DNA from: a virus
DNA length: 44,721 bases
Direction: 5' to 3' (one strand)
Virus record (IMG/VR): IMGVR_UViG_3300042465_002641
Span: 1-44,721 of that record
Shown: in pieces, positions 6,418 through 12,918 of the stretch
Position numbering within the stretch: the stretch's first letter is position 1
Layout of the letters: every line of letters begins with the position of its first letter
Notes under the pieces: model-generated
Database searches by the model: none
The model's input: the letters and a program-made list of their open reading frames with translations, nothing else
What the model was told of the DNA's origin: nothing
Translations under genes and position numbers: made by a program

Positions 6418-6879
6418 GTGTTAACCATGGAATACGAATCCAAGTATGAGCGTGTCAAGTCCGATTCAAAAGAAGGCAATCAAGAAAAACTTGACCCAGA
6501 AAAACGGGAGAAGATTGAATGGATGACCAAGGAGGGTCACACCCAGAAGGAGATTTCTGAAGAAGTTAAGGTCTCCAGCCATACCGTGGTAGCCGTACGC
6601 CAGCAGATGGGTGACTCTGACATTGACATCGGCAGTTACAAGAAGCAGACCGCTGACCTGTTTAAGAAGATTGTCATGAAGGGTGCTCACAGGCTCAACT
6701 CAGAAATTGATGACATCCCGATTGGCATGATGCCCGTATCTTTGGCTATTCTTATTGACAAGATTGCTGTTCTCCAAGACCAGCCCACAGTAATCGTAGA
6801 GAGCAGACTCAAAATCTCTCACGAACATCTGAATAAAATGCTTTCGGGTGAAATCATTGATTTGCCAGACGAGAAATAA
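6418..6879 (+). CDS. Helix-turn-helix protein, possible regulator or small terminase
   Basis: A 153-residue protein starting at GTG 6418 or, as I prefer, ATG 6427, which has AACC in front like other starts here. The N-terminal part is very charged. Residues about 29-62 form a helix-turn-helix (EWMTKEGHTQKEISEEVKVS, then HTVVAVRQQ). The C-terminal half is helical (ADLFKKIVMKGAHRLN, then a leucine/isoleucine-rich helix near LAILIDKIAVL) and probably oligomerises. This N-terminal HTH plus C-terminal helical layout occurs in phage regulators and also in small terminase subunits. No other small terminase is recognisable in the window, so that role is open. It is the first gene on the rightward side and is followed by a GGAAAT/ATTTCC hairpin. 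Confidence 0.75.
   Translation: MLTMEYESKYERVKSDSKEGNQEKLDPEKREKIEWMTKEGHTQKEISEEVKVSSHTVVAVRQQMGDSDIDIGSYKKQTADLFKKIVMKGAHRLNSEIDDIPIGMMPVSLAILIDKIAVLQDQPTVIVESRLKISHEHLNKMLSGEIIDLPDEK
6429..6458 (-). promoter_or_regulatory. Candidate promoter of the leftward operon
   Basis: On the minus strand there is a perfect TTGACA (6458-6453), an 18-bp spacer and a poor -10 (TATTCC, 6434-6429). It sits 17 bases before the RusA-like start codon, inside the beginning of the divergent gene. The -35 match is exact and the position is right, but the -10 matches only three consensus bases. Confidence 0.35.
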
Positions 6880-7008
6880 TTTTGCCACAAAAGGGAAATT
6901 CGCTAAAAATTTCCATGAAAAGGCGATTCAGCCAAACTGATTAGCCTAGTTTTGGTGAGCGATGGGCAGACTTATGTCGGCTGACCCCATACCACAACCA
7001 TGGCCCCG

Positions 7009-7035
7009 TTGCACTACAGGGAACCATGGTATACT
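7009..7035 (+). promoter_or_regulatory. Promoter, copy 1 of a three-copy family
   Basis: TTGCAC (7009-7014), 15-bp spacer, TATACT (7030-7035), with TGG directly before the -10 (extended -10). Bases around it match the copies at 10545 and 12647. The predicted transcript starts near 7042, begins with a small GCG-AAA-CGC hairpin and has a leader of about 60 bases ending in a CAA-rich stretch before ATG 7105. Confidence 0.65.
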
Positions 7036-7104
7036 AGTTGTGGCGAAACGCACCGAACCCACCACGGGCTAGGGCGGCTTGACCCACATCCAAACAACAA
7101 CAAC

Positions 7105-7752
7105 ATGAAAGAAGAAGAAGTAAGTGCATTCCTTAATCTGATGCACACCACGCACAACATCAGCATCACCTTCACGCCCATAGGCGAGAAGCGTGTTGAT
7201 GCAAATGCAAACGCACCCGCTCCTGCTATCACGGAAGAGCGAGTGCTTGAACTAATCCGTGAGCATACCGCCACTGCAAGTGACGCACTCAAAGACACAA
7301 TCAACGAAGCATTAGAGGAGCATGACTTCTCCGATGCGATTGAATCCGCAGTCGATGACGCAATCTCCAGCAAAGATTGGGACTACGAACTGCGTGATGC
7401 AGTTGATTGGGACCGTGTCGCTGAAAAGGTCGTGGACAAGTTGGACTGGGAGACTGCTCTCTCTGACAACAATGTTCTCACCAGCAACGACATTGATGTC
7501 GATGACATCATGCTAAAGTCCGAGGAACTTAACGAAGACGAAATCGTTAAACAAGCAGACCTCGCTGACCGAGTTTCAAACGAACTCAAGCGTGACTGGT
7601 TCGCCACGATGCTCGCTGATGAGATTAAGAAGTATGTCCTAGAAAAACAACTTCCGACTCTCGTTGCCAAGGCAATTCATCAACTGTTTGTCCGTGCGTC
7701 TGACTTCGCTGTTGAAGTTAAGAAGAACGATGAAACTTCTAACCTTCAATAA
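7105..7752 (+). CDS. Acidic helical hypothetical protein
   Basis: 215 residues, very acidic. After a short N-terminal region (FLNLMHTTHNISITFTPIG) and an Ala/Pro/Asn linker it is a long series of charged helices with many Asp/Glu and few Cys or Gly. No catalytic motif, signal or membrane segment is seen. I chose ATG 7105, not an upstream ATG at 7000, because the longer frame would run through the promoter, and because ATG 7105 follows the leader CCAAACAACAACAAC. An acidic rod-like protein made early could be a DNA mimic or a scaffold for host factors; that is only a guess from charge. Its end overlaps the next gene by 23 bases. Confidence 0.7.
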   Translation: MKEEEVSAFLNLMHTTHNISITFTPIGEKRVDANANAPAPAITEERVLELIREHTATASDALKDTINEALEEHDFSDAIESAVDDAISSKDWDYELRDAVDWDRVAEKVVDKLDWETALSDNNVLTSNDIDVDDIMLKSEELNEDEIVKQADLADRVSNELKRDWFATMLADEIKKYVLEKQLPTLVAKAIHQLFVRASDFAVEVKKNDETSNLQ

Positions 7753-8482
7753 CGCAAAGACAGTCAAGGGCAACAAAGCAGGATGGCGTACCGCAATAAT
7801 GTATCTGGCTCCGTCAGATGCATCGGGCGTTATCAACACATGCAAGTTTGCGACACGAGAGTGTCGCAGACTTTGTCTGTACAACTCTGGTCATTCTCTC
7901 GTGTTCAAATCAATCAATGCCGCTCGTGTTAAGCGAACGGTGTTCTTGTCTGAGCAACGGGATAAATTCCTAGAACAACTGAAGCGTGAAATCAAGAATC
8001 ACATTGCGACCAGTAAGAAGCACCACCTCAAGCCTTGTGTGCGACTTAATGGTACGAGTGACATCTTCGACAAGCACTTCCAATCTGTGATAGACACATT
8101 CCACGAAACTCAATTCTACGATTACACAAAGGATTATCGCAGAATGGAAAGTTTCATGCACCAGAAGCGGCGGCGTAATGGATTCCCAGAACGCTACCAC
8201 TTAACCTTCTCTCACTCAGAAGGTCGCTTGCTTAACAGCCTAAGCGTACTGGAGCAGGGATACAATGTCGCAGTAGTCTTTGCGTGTAAGCGTGAAGAAG
8301 AACTTCCACTGACTTGGAAGGGATACAAAGTACTTGATGGTGACATCAACGACCTTCGATTCCTAGACCCGCATCTCGATAACAACGAGAGAGGGTTTGT
8401 CATAGGACTTCGTAGCAAAGGCCATGCTACGAAAGCCGAATCTAAACTAGGAGCCTTCATCAACCCAAACCAAAATACATAA
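7730..8482 (+). CDS. GP88-family protein with N-terminal Cys cluster
   Basis: 250 residues from ATG 7730. The pattern matches the phage family known as gene product 88: an N-terminal NTCKFATRECRRLCLYNSG block (Cys38, Cys45, Cys49), a stretch on recruited Lys/Arg helices, then CVRLNGTSDI, then YDYTK and HLTFSHSE in the central part, and a C-terminal VFACKREEELP...GDINDLRF. The family has no settled function. The Cys cluster could bind a metal or an iron-sulphur centre (inference). It overlaps the acidic protein gene by 23 bases, so the two are co-translated. A longer open frame upstream is rejected because it lies inside the preceding gene. Confidence 0.75.
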   Translation: MKLLTFNNAKTVKGNKAGWRTAIMYLAPSDASGVINTCKFATRECRRLCLYNSGHSLVFKSINAARVKRTVFLSEQRDKFLEQLKREIKNHIATSKKHHLKPCVRLNGTSDIFDKHFQSVIDTFHETQFYDYTKDYRRMESFMHQKRRRNGFPERYHLTFSHSEGRLLNSLSVLEQGYNVAVVFACKREEELPLTWKGYKVLDGDINDLRFLDPHLDNNERGFVIGLRSKGHATKAESKLGAFINPNQNT

Positions 8483-8487
8483 CCAAC

Positions 8488-8829
8488 ATGTCAGACGATA
8501 TCAATATGGTCAGCACGACCTATACGGATGTAACTATCCGAGTGCGTATGCGAGCATCGTTCGCCAACAACGGCAACGATGATGTAGTAGATAGCGGTTT
8601 CCTCAGTGGGAACCTTAAACTGAAACAGAAAGTACATCAGTGGCTCACTAATCCAGACCACTGGAGCATCATGCTGACTCCCGAATCACACGGGCCTACG
8701 CATGACCTCGTGTACCTATGCGAGAACACCATCATCGATGAAATCGATGTCCAAGTAACACGAGTGGTAGACGAACATCCCATGTTGTTCCAAAGCCGCC
8801 TCGATAACGAAGGAGAAGACATCGTATGA
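8488..8829 (+). CDS. Hypothetical protein, beta-rich
   Basis: 113 residues with no recognised family. The alternating pattern (TDVTIRVRMRASF, later IDEIDVQVTRVV) suggests a small beta-sheet domain with acidic ends. ATG 8488 is preceded by ATAACCAAC, in line with the AC-rich leaders of this block. Its stop shares an ATGA with the next start, so the two genes are coupled. It may act with the following 185-residue protein; no more can be said. Confidence 0.65.
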   Translation: MSDDINMVSTTYTDVTIRVRMRASFANNGNDDVVDSGFLSGNLKLKQKVHQWLTNPDHWSIMLTPESHGPTHDLVYLCENTIIDEIDVQVTRVVDEHPMLFQSRLDNEGEDIV

Positions 8830-9383
8830 GTCTCGATTGGCATCTCCCGTGTGGTGAAGACACGGCTAAGCATCACGGCAAGGAACTTCCTCATGAGCAC
8901 TTCCAATACATCGACCACGAGGGCGAGAAGTGCAACTGGGTTGAAGCAACTTGCTTAGTGTGGACTCAGTTGTCGTTGCAATACGACACCTGCAATAATC
9001 CTCTCAATGAAGACAACTTCAAAGAGGCCCACCGCAGACTTGTGATTCTCAACGACCTTGAATGGACCAACACATTCCATGTCGATGGAGAGAGACATCG
9101 CCTCAAGCCTACAGACTTAATCAATCTGTGGGGACTGTGGACCAATGTTTCACACAAGTCCAAGCGTGAGTGGAATGATTGGCTCATCAAGGCTCTGTCT
9201 CGTAGTGCGGGTGACAAACTATCGTCATTCGTTCGCAACCACGATGACAGCGAATTGTACGCCAACATGCCGCTGTGGGATGCAGTCAAAACGATTGCAG
9301 ATGCCGAGGCAACTAAGCCTCGTTTTTATGACTCAACTGTCCGCAAGGACAAACCTTCCGAAGGCAATCAAGCCAACGGGTAA
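8826..9383 (+). CDS. Hypothetical protein, Trp/His-rich
   Basis: 185 residues, soluble, unusually rich in Trp and His (for example DWHLPCGEDTAKHH near the start, then CNWVEATCLVWTQL and LINLWGLWTNVSH). Start fixed by an ATGA overlap with the upstream gene. The C terminus is charged and probably disordered (KDKPSEGNQANG). The clustered His, Cys and Asp near the N terminus could bind a metal, but no known motif is evident. It lies between the GP88-like and DUF932 genes and is probably expressed early with them. Confidence 0.65.
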   Translation: MSLDWHLPCGEDTAKHHGKELPHEHFQYIDHEGEKCNWVEATCLVWTQLSLQYDTCNNPLNEDNFKEAHRRLVILNDLEWTNTFHVDGERHRLKPTDLINLWGLWTNVSHKSKREWNDWLIKALSRSAGDKLSSFVRNHDDSELYANMPLWDAVKTIADAEATKPRFYDSTVRKDKPSEGNQANG

Positions 9384-9405
9384 CCCAAGACCAAACAACA
9401 ACACC

Positions 9406-10368
9406 ATGAGCCACGCTCACAATAAAAACATCGGGGGTAACTCCCCTGTGTCCGCTAAGGACACGCTCCGCACGAACCACGAAAACCTGCTCACGCAGTA
9501 CTTCGATGGCATCGAATCCACCAGCAACAATCCACACTTCACAGTCTCGCAAGAGCCGCTGTTCACTCGTGATGGAGCACCAACTCAATACTGGTGCAAT
9601 CGCAGAGACGACAACGGGTATGTTGTCGGCAATGTTAGTGACCATTACACTATCATCCAACACGGAGACCTGTTAGCCAAGACCAAGCAAGCGTTTGCCT
9701 TGCAAGGCTTGGACAACTGGAAGGAAGAAAGTGTCGTGTGGAATCACGGTGCTCGCATGGCTACGACTTACACCTTCGGCAATTATGTCCGAAGAGTTAA
9801 GGCTAACACCATGAAGCGTGGTGATGATGTCGCATTGCGTATTAGCGTACGCAATTCCCATGACGGTTCATCGCAGGCTCGTTTCAATGTTGGCATGCTT
9901 CGTTTGATTTGCTCAAACGGCATGACTGCATTGGAGAATGAAATCTCTGCTAACAAACGACACAAGGGAAACATCAACCTTGAGTTCCTATCGCTTGGCG
10001 TTGCCCAAGCGGTGACTCAGTTTGAGAAGTCTCTTGAGTTGTTTGGTGCTCTGGCAAATCGTGTCATCCTTCAGCGTCAAGGCGAAGTCATCTTGCAGTC
10101 TCTCGTTCACCGCAAGGTAATGAGCGAACGCTTCTACAAAGAAGTATCGCAAGTCTGGAATCGCCCATCGTACGAAGAAGATACGGGTCGCAACATGTAC
10201 AATCTGTACAACGCCATCACGGAGCGAATCACTCGCCACTATGATGACCGAGGACAGGTTGAAGTGAGCGACCGAATCAACCAAGCATCGCTACAGTCTC
10301 TCAGTCGATTGACCTTCGACGAAGAGTTCTTCGCCAACACCCAGAAAAATACGCCAGCACTGAACTGA
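9406..10368 (+). CDS. DUF932 phage/plasmid protein
   Basis: 320 residues from ATG 9406, chosen because it follows the leader CCAAACAACAACACC; the longer open frame upstream lies inside the previous gene. The sequence has the layout of DUF932 proteins, which are widespread on phages and plasmids: NGYVVGNVSDHYTIIQHGD about 70 residues in, then GARMATTYTFGN, then RISVRNSHDGSSQARFNVG, then LRLICSNGMT. Their biochemical role is not established; a link to mobile-element replication or host takeover is often supposed. The C-terminal third is helical. A 25-residue membrane micro-protein begins 1 base after its stop. Confidence 0.8.
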   Translation: MSHAHNKNIGGNSPVSAKDTLRTNHENLLTQYFDGIESTSNNPHFTVSQEPLFTRDGAPTQYWCNRRDDNGYVVGNVSDHYTIIQHGDLLAKTKQAFALQGLDNWKEESVVWNHGARMATTYTFGNYVRRVKANTMKRGDDVALRISVRNSHDGSSQARFNVGMLRLICSNGMTALENEISANKRHKGNINLEFLSLGVAQAVTQFEKSLELFGALANRVILQRQGEVILQSLVHRKVMSERFYKEVSQVWNRPSYEEDTGRNMYNLYNAITERITRHYDDRGQVEVSDRINQASLQSLSRLTFDEEFFANTQKNTPALN

Positions 10369-10369
10369 G

Positions 10370-10447
10370 ATGTCTCTCGTAGACATTGTTGGTGCGGTCA
10401 CCGCATTGATTGTCCTAGTCGCAGTAATATCTGACGACAAAAGATAA
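10370..10447 (+). CDS. 25-residue single-helix membrane micro-protein
   Basis: ATG 10370 begins 1 base after the DUF932 stop and the frame ends at TAA 10445. The peptide is one hydrophobic helix (IVGAVTALIVLVAVI) between a short N terminus with one Asp and a charged tail (SDDKR). It should insert in the inner membrane with a single crossing. Two similar micro-frames occur in the same block (12421 and 12918), which makes chance less likely. Function unknown; lysis timing, exclusion of other phages or a toxin-like role are possibilities. Confidence 0.45.
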   Translation: MSLVDIVGAVTALIVLVAVISDDKR

Positions 10448-10506
10448 TTTTTGTAGAGGCTATTCAGCGTGTCGTGAATGTGGAACGCTTTATGCGACAC
10501 CCCACT

Positions 10507-10521
10507 GAAGCGACACGCTTC
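10507..10521 (+). terminator. GAAGCG/CGCTTC hairpin, possible terminator
   Basis: A perfect 6-bp stem GAAGCG-ACA-CGCTTC, followed by a pyrimidine-rich run (TCCTTTCC). The 3' arm can also pair with AGCGTGTCG at 10466-10474 (partner CGACACGCT 10511-10519, 9 bp), so two folds compete. It lies after the DUF932/micro-protein unit and directly before promoter copy 2, the right place to end upstream transcripts. Confidence 0.45.
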
Positions 10522-10544
10522 TCCTTTCCGCAATGGTGAACCCA

Positions 10545-10571
10545 TTGCACATACCAGAACACTGGTATAAT
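10545..10571 (+). promoter_or_regulatory. Promoter, copy 2 (best match)
   Basis: TTGCAC (10545-10550), 15-bp spacer ending CTGG, consensus TATAAT (10566-10571). The 13 bases before and within the -35 (TGAACCCATTGCA) are identical to copy 3. The leader of about 75 bases holds a GCCA/TGGC hairpin and ends with CCAAACAACAACACC before ATG 10652. Confidence 0.75.
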
Positions 10572-10651
10572 TAATTTGCTGGAGCGAGTGACCAAGCCAA
10601 CTACTGGCAAGGCACAATGCAAAGGCGAAACCAAAACCAAACAACAACACC

Positions 10652-11188
10652 ATGAGCAATGCTCATTCCAACGGCAAGTCGCTGGCCGATAACAGCGAGG
10701 TCAACAACAACACGGGCGAAGTTTCTTCTTCGCCTACGCTCATCTGGAATGTTCCGATGAGCACCTACGCTGAAACGATTTCCATCGTGCTCAGCAAAAC
10801 CGAAGTCAGCACCACCGAGTACAGCCGCAACATGGATGACTGCGAGACGCAGGTCTTCTCTGGCTCTGCAAAGTTCCTGCACTGCATGCAGGAAATCTGC
10901 CGTACCGAAGCCATCAACACCAAGCACGAGGTCACCAACCGCAAGTGCTTGTGGCGTGTCACGCTGGTCAATGCCGATGGTCGGCAGAACTACGAGGTCC
11001 GTGACTTCGCTTCCTTCATGTCTCTCGTTGCCCTTGAAATCGGCACGATGGTCGTGAAGTGCGGCAAGAATCTCGACCACTGGTGGAAGGCCAAGGATGA
11101 CCATGACTCCATCATCCTCGCTTCGTTCGCTGAACAGATTCTCGAAGTCCAGCCCTTCTTGAACTCCAAGAAGAAGGACAACGCCTAA
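10652..11188 (+). CDS. Hypothetical protein
   Basis: 178 residues, unrecognised. The N terminus (about 1-30) is Asn/Ser-rich and likely disordered; it begins MSNAHSNGKS, reminiscent of MSHAHNKNIG in the DUF932 protein, perhaps because both start regions share ancestry. The rest looks like a mixed alpha/beta domain (TYAETISIVLSKTEVSTTEY, then KCLWRVTLVNADG). It ends in a Lys-rich tail. It is the first gene after promoter copy 2, with the CAA-type leader, so it should be strongly expressed early. No catalytic motif is visible. Confidence 0.7.
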   Translation: MSNAHSNGKSLADNSEVNNNTGEVSSSPTLIWNVPMSTYAETISIVLSKTEVSTTEYSRNMDDCETQVFSGSAKFLHCMQEICRTEAINTKHEVTNRKCLWRVTLVNADGRQNYEVRDFASFMSLVALEIGTMVVKCGKNLDHWWKAKDDHDSIILASFAEQILEVQPFLNSKKKDNA

Positions 11189-11203
11189 TCTATACGCATG
11201 AAT

Positions 11204-11226
11204 GCAGAAGGTCCGACCCCTTCTGC
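11204..11226 (+). other. Perfect 8-bp RNA hairpin between genes
   Basis: GCAGAAGG (11204-11211) pairs exactly with CCTTCTGC (11219-11226) around a 7-base loop. There is no T-run after it, so it is more likely an RNA stability or processing element, or a weak terminator, than a standard terminator. It also argues against starting the next gene at ATG 11198, whose codons would run through the stem. Confidence 0.5.
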
Positions 11227-11269
11227 ACGATTGCATCTACAAAACAACAGCGTCCAGAGACAATTCACC

Positions 11270-11536
11270 ATGAAAGCAATCATCGGAATCAACATGGAAC
11301 CTATCGACCCTCCTGCTGGTATCAGCAAGCCGTTCGATGTTTTCACTGTTAATGTATACACGGAACCCAGTGGTGTTATCAAAGACACCTATGAGTTCGA
11401 CACTAAGATGGAGGCTCACAACTTCGTCCTTGGTTTCATGCAAGCAATCGAGTTCACGCACAAGAAATGGGCAATCGGTATGCGTGATAAGCAAGGTTTG
11501 CTTGAAGACACGATTACTAACAACGACACGCTCTAA
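11270..11536 (+). CDS. Small hypothetical protein
   Basis: 88 residues from ATG 11270 (MKAIIGINMEPID), preceded by TTCACC and, further up, an ACAAAACAACAG stretch like the other leaders. An ATG at 11198 would add 24 residues of poor composition across the hairpin, so it is not favoured. The protein looks like a small alpha/beta domain: strands FDVFTVNVYTEP and the helix KMEAHNFVLGFMQAIE. It has no Cys, signal or membrane segment. Function unknown. It lies upstream of a basic and a zinc-ribbon-like gene. Confidence 0.6.
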   Translation: MKAIIGINMEPIDPPAGISKPFDVFTVNVYTEPSGVIKDTYEFDTKMEAHNFVLGFMQAIEFTHKKWAIGMRDKQGLLEDTITNNDTL

Positions 11537-11541
11537 TCTTT

Positions 11542-11811
11542 ATGCCACACAAGATTCAACTGCCTCCCATTCACAACATGGCTGAAATGCGTGACCGCTT
11601 GAAGATGCGAGCAAAGTTGGAAGCGTTAGCGGCTCCCTTCCGCAAACCGAAGCACGATGCTCGTGGCACATACATTCGTTCTAAGCACACACGACAACTC
11701 ATGAGCCTTGCCCATAAGGCTCGCTGGGCCAAGTGGCGAGCAGAACGAGACAAGCGTAATGCCAAGTCTTCCAAGACTGTCGTAATCACCATCACCATCA
11801 CGCTGTCATGA
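11542..11811 (+). CDS. Small, strongly basic protein
   Basis: 89 residues with a high Arg/Lys content. It seems to be two basic helices (MAEMRDRLKMRAKLEALA and KARWAKWRAERDKRNAK) ending in a Thr/Ile-rich strand (VVITITITLS). A nucleic-acid-binding role would fit the charge, but no motif proves it. Its stop overlaps the next start in an ATGA. An internal Met at residue 13 is an alternative start. Confidence 0.55.
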   Translation: MPHKIQLPPIHNMAEMRDRLKMRAKLEALAAPFRKPKHDARGTYIRSKHTRQLMSLAHKARWAKWRAERDKRNAKSSKTVVITITITLS

Positions 11812-12026
11812 GCAAATGCAACTGTGGTAGCGGCATAGAATCGTTCTGGTACTTCGATGGTCATTGCATCGAACTGTTCAAGGGTTGCCCCAAGTGTGAG
11901 GCAAATAAGTACAAGAAGTACCGACCAGACATCAAGACACAGTATCAGTGCGAAGAAACTATCGAACCAGAACCAGAAGTTCGCATGGTCAATCGTCTGA
12001 TGCAATGGGAGAACGATAACCAGTAA
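11808..12026 (+). CDS. Small Cys-rich, zinc-ribbon-like protein
   Basis: 72 residues. Cys occur as CNC near the N terminus (C4, C6), a single Cys near 20, CPKC in the middle and another single Cys near 48, which is enough for one zinc site. The C-terminal third is acidic, then ends in a short helix (MVNRLMQWENDNQ). Coupled by ATGA to the basic protein upstream, so the two may act together on RNA, DNA or a host polymerase. The zinc reading is inference from Cys spacing; the family is not recognised. Confidence 0.6.
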   Translation: MSKCNCGSGIESFWYFDGHCIELFKGCPKCEANKYKKYRPDIKTQYQCEETIEPEPEVRMVNRLMQWENDNQ

Positions 12027-12120
12027 TCAATTTCCGAGGAGTGTGAACAGCCGCCCAAACAACTAGGCTTAGTAACACTTCAAGGACAAACAACACGCAA
12101 CAAACAACAACAACACACAC

Positions 12121-12396
12121 ATGGCAAAGAAGAAGAATGACCCAGTATCCACTGAACGCATCGCAGAGTTGGTCGCTCTGCTTGAAATCCCCGCAACAGT
12201 TACCACCTATCCTTGGATAGCGTTGACTGGAAGAGACAACATCATGTTCGACATCAGTTCAGCAAGCAAGGCATGGAAGTATGTTGATGTAGGAGTATCC
12301 AATCGGATTTTCTCCATCGTCAACTCTCACTGCCAGTCTTCTGACGAAGTTGACGCATTGCTCAACGCCATCTCCGCAGACGGACAAGACGAATAA
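12121..12396 (+). CDS. Small acidic hypothetical protein
   Basis: 91 residues. The basic start (MAKKKNDPVS) is followed by a helix (ERIAELVALLEIP), a beta-like middle with two Trp, and an acidic helical end (SSDEVDALLNAISADGQDE). Its leader is the longest CAA-rich one of the block: AACAAACAACAACAACACAC directly before ATG. No motif, signal or membrane segment. Probably an early soluble protein of unknown role. Confidence 0.62.
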   Translation: MAKKKNDPVSTERIAELVALLEIPATVTTYPWIALTGRDNIMFDISSASKAWKYVDVGVSNRIFSIVNSHCQSSDEVDALLNAISADGQDE

Positions 12397-12420
12397 CCAT
12401 TACCCGAAGGGTAAAAAATT

Positions 12421-12513
12421 ATGCGATATCTTGAGTTCCCCCTCGTGGTTGCGACCATCATCGCAGTCATCTACACCATCGTAGAGTTCTACGACTGGCT
12501 CTGGTTCTACTAA
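12421..12513 (+). CDS. 30-residue single-helix membrane micro-protein
   Basis: ATG 12421 to TAA 12511. The peptide begins MRYLEF, has one hydrophobic helix (PLVVATIIAVIYTIV) and ends in an aromatic, acidic tail (EFYDWLWFY), an interface-loving sequence. A perfect TTACCC-GAA-GGGTAA hairpin lies just upstream (from about 12399), which could control its translation. It belongs to the same class as the micro-proteins at 10370 and 12918. Function unknown; too short for family assignment. Confidence 0.45.
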   Translation: MRYLEFPLVVATIIAVIYTIVEFYDWLWFY

Positions 12514-12520
12514 CACTAAC

Positions 12521-12659
12521 CCTGTATATGCAAAGAGTTGAAAAAAATCGTGTGCCGAGGCAACTAAGCACACGCACACACGCACATGCACACGCAACAC
12601 GCAATGCATAACGCAATGCACAATGCGTAGCACAAGCGTGAACCCATTGCATATACAGG
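12521..12659. repeat. Inverted repeat around an ACGC-rich tract
   Basis: CCTGTATATGCAA (12521-12533) is the exact reverse complement of TTGCATATACAGG (12647-12659), which is the -35 part of promoter copy 3. Similarity extends toward the -10 on the minus strand (TGT then TAGTAG). Between the arms is a low-complexity tract of ACGC/GCACAC repeats, including two copies of ACGCAATGCA. The left arm may be a decayed leftward promoter that would make RNA antisense to 12421-12513. Confidence 0.6.
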
Positions 12660-12673
12660 AACAGTGGTAATAT
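12647..12673 (+). promoter_or_regulatory. Promoter, copy 3
   Basis: TTGCAT (12647-12652), 15-bp spacer ending GTGG, TAATAT (12668-12673). Shares TGAACCCATTGCA and the GGTAAT region with copy 2. The predicted transcript begins near 12680 with a TGCC-GAAA-GGCA hairpin (GNRA-type loop) and has a short leader before ATG 12706. Confidence 0.65.
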
Positions 12674-12705
12674 ATACCTGCCGAAAGGCACAACCCAACA
12701 CAACC

Positions 12706-12918
12706 ATGCCCAAACCCAAGAACCCCAACGCCCAGACCATCAAGAACATCCGCAAGGCAACCGCCGTGTACATCTACACGATGCGGAAGCCGAGCAAGTC
12801 CCAGTGGTTCCCCGATATCGAATCCAAGCACGCTGACGGCACCGAGTACACGCTCGCTGAAACGCAGGTCGCTTGCATGGACGCTATCGACCAGTGCAAC
12901 GCCAAGTTCGCCAAGTAA
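12706..12918 (+). CDS. Small basic hypothetical protein
   Basis: 70 residues from ATG 12706 (MPKPKNPNAQ), which follows CACAACC. An upstream ATG at 12664 lies inside the promoter and is rejected. The N terminus is basic and Pro/Asn-rich; the middle has a strand (TAVYIYTMRKP) and the C-terminal part a helix with two Cys (VACMDAIDQCNAKFAK). Unrecognised. It is the only sizeable gene under promoter copy 3, and its TAATG overlap couples it to the 19-residue micro-protein. Confidence 0.6.
   Translation: MPKPKNPNAQTIKNIRKATAVYIYTMRKPSKSQWFPDIESKHADGTEYTLAETQVACMDAIDQCNAKFAK

Noticed and set aside
9145-9405. N-terminal extension of the DUF932 gene
   Set aside because: It overlaps the 185-residue gene. 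ATG 9406 has the CAA leader seen at several other genes.
10652-11188. Integrase, repressor or other temperate-phage functions
   Set aside because: No tyrosine or serine recombinase motif, CI-like repressor or att-type tRNA repeat was seen anywhere in the window.
12540-12640. CRISPR-like array in the ACGC-rich tract
   Set aside because: The repeats are short, overlapping and irregular with no unique spacers. It is a simple-sequence tract.
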